Shown here: one piece after another, positions 5,802 to 8,010 of the stretch
Position numbering within the stretch: position 1 is the stretch's first letter
Layout: every line of letters starts with the position of its first letter
Assembly (NCBI GenBank): GCA_023247285.1
Contig: JAHFGU010000062.1
Span: forward strand, 1-8,010
Length of the DNA: 8,010 nucleotides
DNA from: Candidatus Omnitrophota bacterium
GTDB lineage: Bacteria; Omnitrophota; Koll11; Aquiviventales; Aquiviventaceae
Reading direction: 5' to 3'
The notes under the pieces: model-generated
What the model saw: the letters and a program-made list of their open reading frames with translations, nothing else
The model's database searches: none
What the model was told of the DNA's origin: nothing
Made by a program: the position numbers and the translations under genes

Positions 5802-7450
5802 GAATAGACCGGGCCATCGGATTCCGGCACCTTGGGCAGGGCCACGTCCTCGACGCCGGCCAGCGGATGCGCCGCCCCGTCGGAGAGCAGCCGGACCAGC
5901 GCCTCATCCCCGACCCGCGCGCACCAGGCGTTGAACGGCTCCTTGGGCTTTCGCTCGCGGGTGAACGTCAGGAGCAGGCGCTCGAGCCGCTTGGCGCACT
6001 CGGAGGCCGGCACCTTGCGCAGCACCGCGTGGTTGAACCGCGCCTCGGCGCCCATCTGCCCGCCGACGAAGAAGTCGTAGGCGTCCACCACCTGCCCGTC
6101 GACCTTGGCCTTCGAGCCCATCAGGCCGATGTGCCCGATTTGATACTGGGCGCACGCGTTCGGACAGCCGGTGACATGGAGGCGCAGCGGCTCATCGAGC
6201 GGCACGCGCTTCTCGAGATAGTCGGCGATCTGCCGCGAGCGGGCCTTGGTCTCCGTGATGGCCAGCTTGCAGAATTCGATGCCGGTGCACGTGACGATGC
6301 TGCGCCGCACCGGATGCGCGTTGATGGACAGCCCAACGTCGGCCAGCGCGGTGAGGACCCGCTCCACATTCGCTTCGGGCACGTTCAGCAAGAGGATGTT
6401 CTGCCGATTGGTCAGCCGGATGGATGTGCCGTCGGCGCAGCGGCGGCAGAGGTCGGCCACCACGCGCATCTGCGGGCTCGTGATGCGGCCGACCAGCACC
6501 GGCGCCCCGACGTAGAACAGGCCCGCCTGCTTCTGCGCGTGGACGCCGATGTGGTCGCGGTACGCGTCCGCCGGCTCGGGAACATCCGCCGGGGCATCAT
6601 CGAGTTTCCGGCCCAGCCGGCCTTCGAGCGCTTCGCGGAATTTGGCCGCTCCCCAGTCATGGATCAGGAACTTGATGCGCGCCCGGTGCCGCTTCTCGCG
6701 GTATGCGGGCGTGTCCCGCCAGATCTCCGTGATGTGGCGGATGACTTCCACCGCGTCCTCGGGCCGGATGAAGGCGCCCAGCCGCTGGCTGATGAACGGC
6801 TGCGTGGAGAGCCCGCCTCCGACCCGCACCTCGAAGCCCTGCTCCGCGCGGCCGCCGACGCGCCGCTCAGCGCCCACCAGCGCCACGCACTGGATCTCCG
6901 GATGCACGCACCGGCTGCGGCAGGCCGAGACGCTGATCTTGTACTTCCGCGGCAGGTTCGCGAAGGCGGCGTTGCCGAGGAAAAATCGGTTGAGCGCGTG
7001 GGCCGTGGGGCTTGGGTCGAAGAGCTCCTCGCGGTCGACGCCGGCCACCGGACAGCCCACGACGTTTCGGGTGATGTCGCCGCAGGCGCCCAGCGTCGCG
7101 ATGCCGGCCTCCTGCAGCTCGCGCAGGATCTCCGCCGCCTGCGTGTAGTGCACCCAGTGGAGCTGGAAATCCTGGCGCGTCGTGATGTCGGCGTAGCCCT
7201 TGTTCTTCTTCTCGGCGATGGCCGCGACGGTCTCCAGCTGCTCCGGGGTCACGAACCCGTTGGGCTGCCTGGTCCGGAGCATGAAATAGCCGGGCTCGTT
7301 CCGGTGCGTGTAGAGCCCGATCCACTTGCACATGAACACGTCGTCTTTGGAGAGGCTCTCATAGCCCTGCGTCGCGGCCCGTTCCACCGCGCGCAGGACC
7401 GCGAACGGGTCGCCGTACCGCTGTTTGATCAGCTCTGCGTCGTTGGCCAT
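5798..7450 (-). CDS. Siroheme/[4Fe-4S] nitrite or sulfite reductase
   Basis: A 550-residue enzyme with the two-repeat layout of ferredoxin-type assimilatory nitrite/sulfite reductases (NirA/SirA/Sir), which carry out a six-electron reduction of nitrite to ammonia or sulfite to sulfide. The four cysteines that bind the [4Fe-4S] cluster next to siroheme are Cys388 and Cys394 (TCTGIEFC) and Cys429 and Cys433 (TGCPNAC). Substrate and siroheme residues include Arg92 (TTRQDFQLHW), Arg128 (DITRNVVGCP) and Lys169/Lys171 (PRKYKISVSACRSRC), which correspond to the Arg and Lys anion-binding residues of the E. coli enzyme. No flavin or NADPH domain is fused, so electrons probably come from ferredoxin. 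The start is the ATG at 7450, 2 bp after the preceding stop and preceded by AAGGG at good spacing; the frame extends to 7504 but would overlap the upstream gene. Nitrite versus sulfite preference cannot be settled by eye, though the sulfur genes downstream favour sulfite. Confidence 0.93.
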   Translation of the reverse strand: MANDAELIKQRYGDPFAVLRAVERAATQGYESLSKDDVFMCKWIGLYTHRNEPGYFMLRTRQPNGFVTPEQLETVAAIAEKKNKGYADITTRQDFQLHWVHYTQAAEILRELQEAGIATLGACGDITRNVVGCPVAGVDREELFDPSPTAHALNRFFLGNAAFANLPRKYKISVSACRSRCVHPEIQCVALVGAERRVGGRAEQGFEVRVGGGLSTQPFISQRLGAFIRPEDAVEVIRHITEIWRDTPAYREKRHRARIKFLIHDWGAAKFREALEGRLGRKLDDAPADVPEPADAYRDHIGVHAQKQAGLFYVGAPVLVGRITSPQMRVVADLCRRCADGTSIRLTNRQNILLLNVPEANVERVLTALADVGLSINAHPVRRSIVTCTGIEFCKLAITETKARSRQIADYLEKRVPLDEPLRLHVTGCPNACAQYQIGHIGLMGSKAKVDGQVVDAYDFFVGGQMGAEARFNHAVLRKVPASECAKRLERLLLTFTRERKPKEPFNAWCARVGDEALVRLLSDGAAHPLAGVEDVALPKVPESDGPVYS

Positions 7451-7452
7451 GA

Positions 7453-8010
7453 TTACCCTTGGCCGCTGAGGGAAGCGGAGGCCGGCAGGCCGACGTGCTT
7501 CCACCAGGTGTCCAACTCGGGCGTGAAATATTTGACGCGGATTTTCTTGTACTCTTTCGTGCTGAACAGATTCTTGTGGGGAAACTGCCCGACCCGCTCC
7601 TCGATCCGCTTGACCACGTCCATGCAGTCGGAATAGGTTTCCGCGTGCACCATGGTGAACAGCGGGTAGGGCCAGTTCGGGTACACCGGCCGCCGGTAGC
7701 AGTGGCTGACTTCCCGGAAGAGCGCCATCTGCTCGCCGGCCGCGTCCACCTGCGCCTCCGGCACCTGCCAGACAACCATCGCGTTCGCCTTGAACCCGGC
7801 GTTGCGGTGATGGAGGATCGCGGCGAACCGACGGAGGTAGCCCAGTTGCTCCATGCGCCGGGCCCAGGCGAAGAGCTGCTCTTCCGTCGTCTCGGCCTGC
7901 TCCGCCCAGACCTCGTAGGGCATCTCCAGCAGCGGCAGATCCTCTTGGAGGATGCGGATCAACGCGATGTCGCGCTCGGTCAGCGCCGGTTTCGGCGCCG
8001 TGCGCCGCTG
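7453..8010 (-). CDS. ahbB: Siroheme decarboxylase, AhbB/NirD type (5' end outside window)
   Basis: An Lrp/AsnC-related protein, open through the right edge, with 185 visible residues and a TAA stop at 7455-7453. The visible part begins with a basic/Pro/Ala stretch, then the winged-helix motif LTERDIALIRILQEDLPLL (visible residues 10-28), then ILHHRNAGFKANAMVVWQVPE (66-85) and SHCYRRPVYPNWPYPLFTMVH (102-122). The last two blocks are signatures of AhbA/AhbB and NirD/L/G/H proteins, which decarboxylate siroheme to 12,18-didecarboxysiroheme for heme or heme d1 synthesis, rather than of amino-acid-sensing Lrp regulators. The TTG at 7962 lies inside the helix-turn-helix and is not a credible start. 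The visible stretch may be the second half of a fused AhbA-AhbB protein. The gene ends 2 bp before the siroheme-dependent reductase, so the two are almost certainly co-transcribed. Confidence 0.85.
   Translation of the reverse strand, partial: QRRTAPKPALTERDIALIRILQEDLPLLEMPYEVWAEQAETTEEQLFAWARRMEQLGYLRRFAAILHHRNAGFKANAMVVWQVPEAQVDAAGEQMALFREVSHCYRRPVYPNWPYPLFTMVHAETYSDCMDVVKRIEERVGQFPHKNLFSTKEYKKIRVKYFTPELDTWWKHVGLPASASLSGQG

Noticed and set aside
5329..5907. N-terminal extension of the MoeB-rhodanese protein to 576 residues
   Set aside because: The extra 193 residues would run through the spacer and the whole DsrE gene in another frame and resemble no domain. MoeB homologues begin near the MAQLTRDQILRYSRH start at 5328.
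7453..7962. Complete 169-residue gene starting at TTG 7962
   Set aside because: This TTG encodes a leucine inside the helix-turn-helix. The frame stays open to the window edge and the upstream residues (LTERDIA) complete the Lrp-type motif.

Overview
The window is GC-rich, densely packed bacterial DNA. One gene enters from the left on the + strand: the last 48 codons of an ABC exporter ATPase, ending at 148. Every other gene is on the - strand, so that transcription unit runs from the right edge towards 366 and converges on the exporter gene. The gene content (siroheme-decarboxylase-like protein, siroheme/4Fe-4S nitrite/sulfite reductase, DsrE-like protein, MoeB-type E1 fused to rhodanese, and several histidine-kinase and receiver proteins) suits an environmental, metabolically versatile bacterium. 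Nitrospirota or a similar deep-branching phylum would fit, but this is an impression from gene content and base composition, and no marker gene in the window settles it.

Right half (4177-8010, read right to left): an AhbB/NirD-type siroheme decarboxylase (5' end outside the window), then the siroheme-dependent reductase 2 bp later, then the DsrE-family sulfur-transfer protein overlapping it by 4 bp, then a 62-bp spacer holding a hairpin repeat, then MoeB-rhodanese. Together these look like a siroheme and sulfur module. One protein modifies siroheme, one uses siroheme to reduce nitrite or sulfite, and two are of types that carry or activate sulfur for biosynthesis. No ThiS/MoaD/CysO-type sulfur carrier is visible.

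Left half (366-4149): a three-gene phosphorelay, REC-PAS-HisKA-HATPase-REC hybrid kinase, then PAS-HisKA-HATPase kinase with a degenerate GGDEF-like C-terminus, then a stand-alone receiver. The genes are joined by two 4-bp ATGA stop/start overlaps. There is no DNA-binding or enzymatic output domain in this set, so the output must be elsewhere.

The convergent intergenic region (149-365) is the most unusual part. It is bracketed by a perfect 24-bp inverted repeat (134-157 / 328-351). Inside it is a segment of about 143 bp that looks like a small non-autonomous insertion: imperfect 17-bp terminal inverted repeats and a 7-9 bp near-perfect flanking direct repeat. The sequence that would be restored by removing it is present, uninterrupted, in the spacer at 5344-5370. 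Both sites can be drawn as hairpins with the same 16-nt loop and largely different stems.
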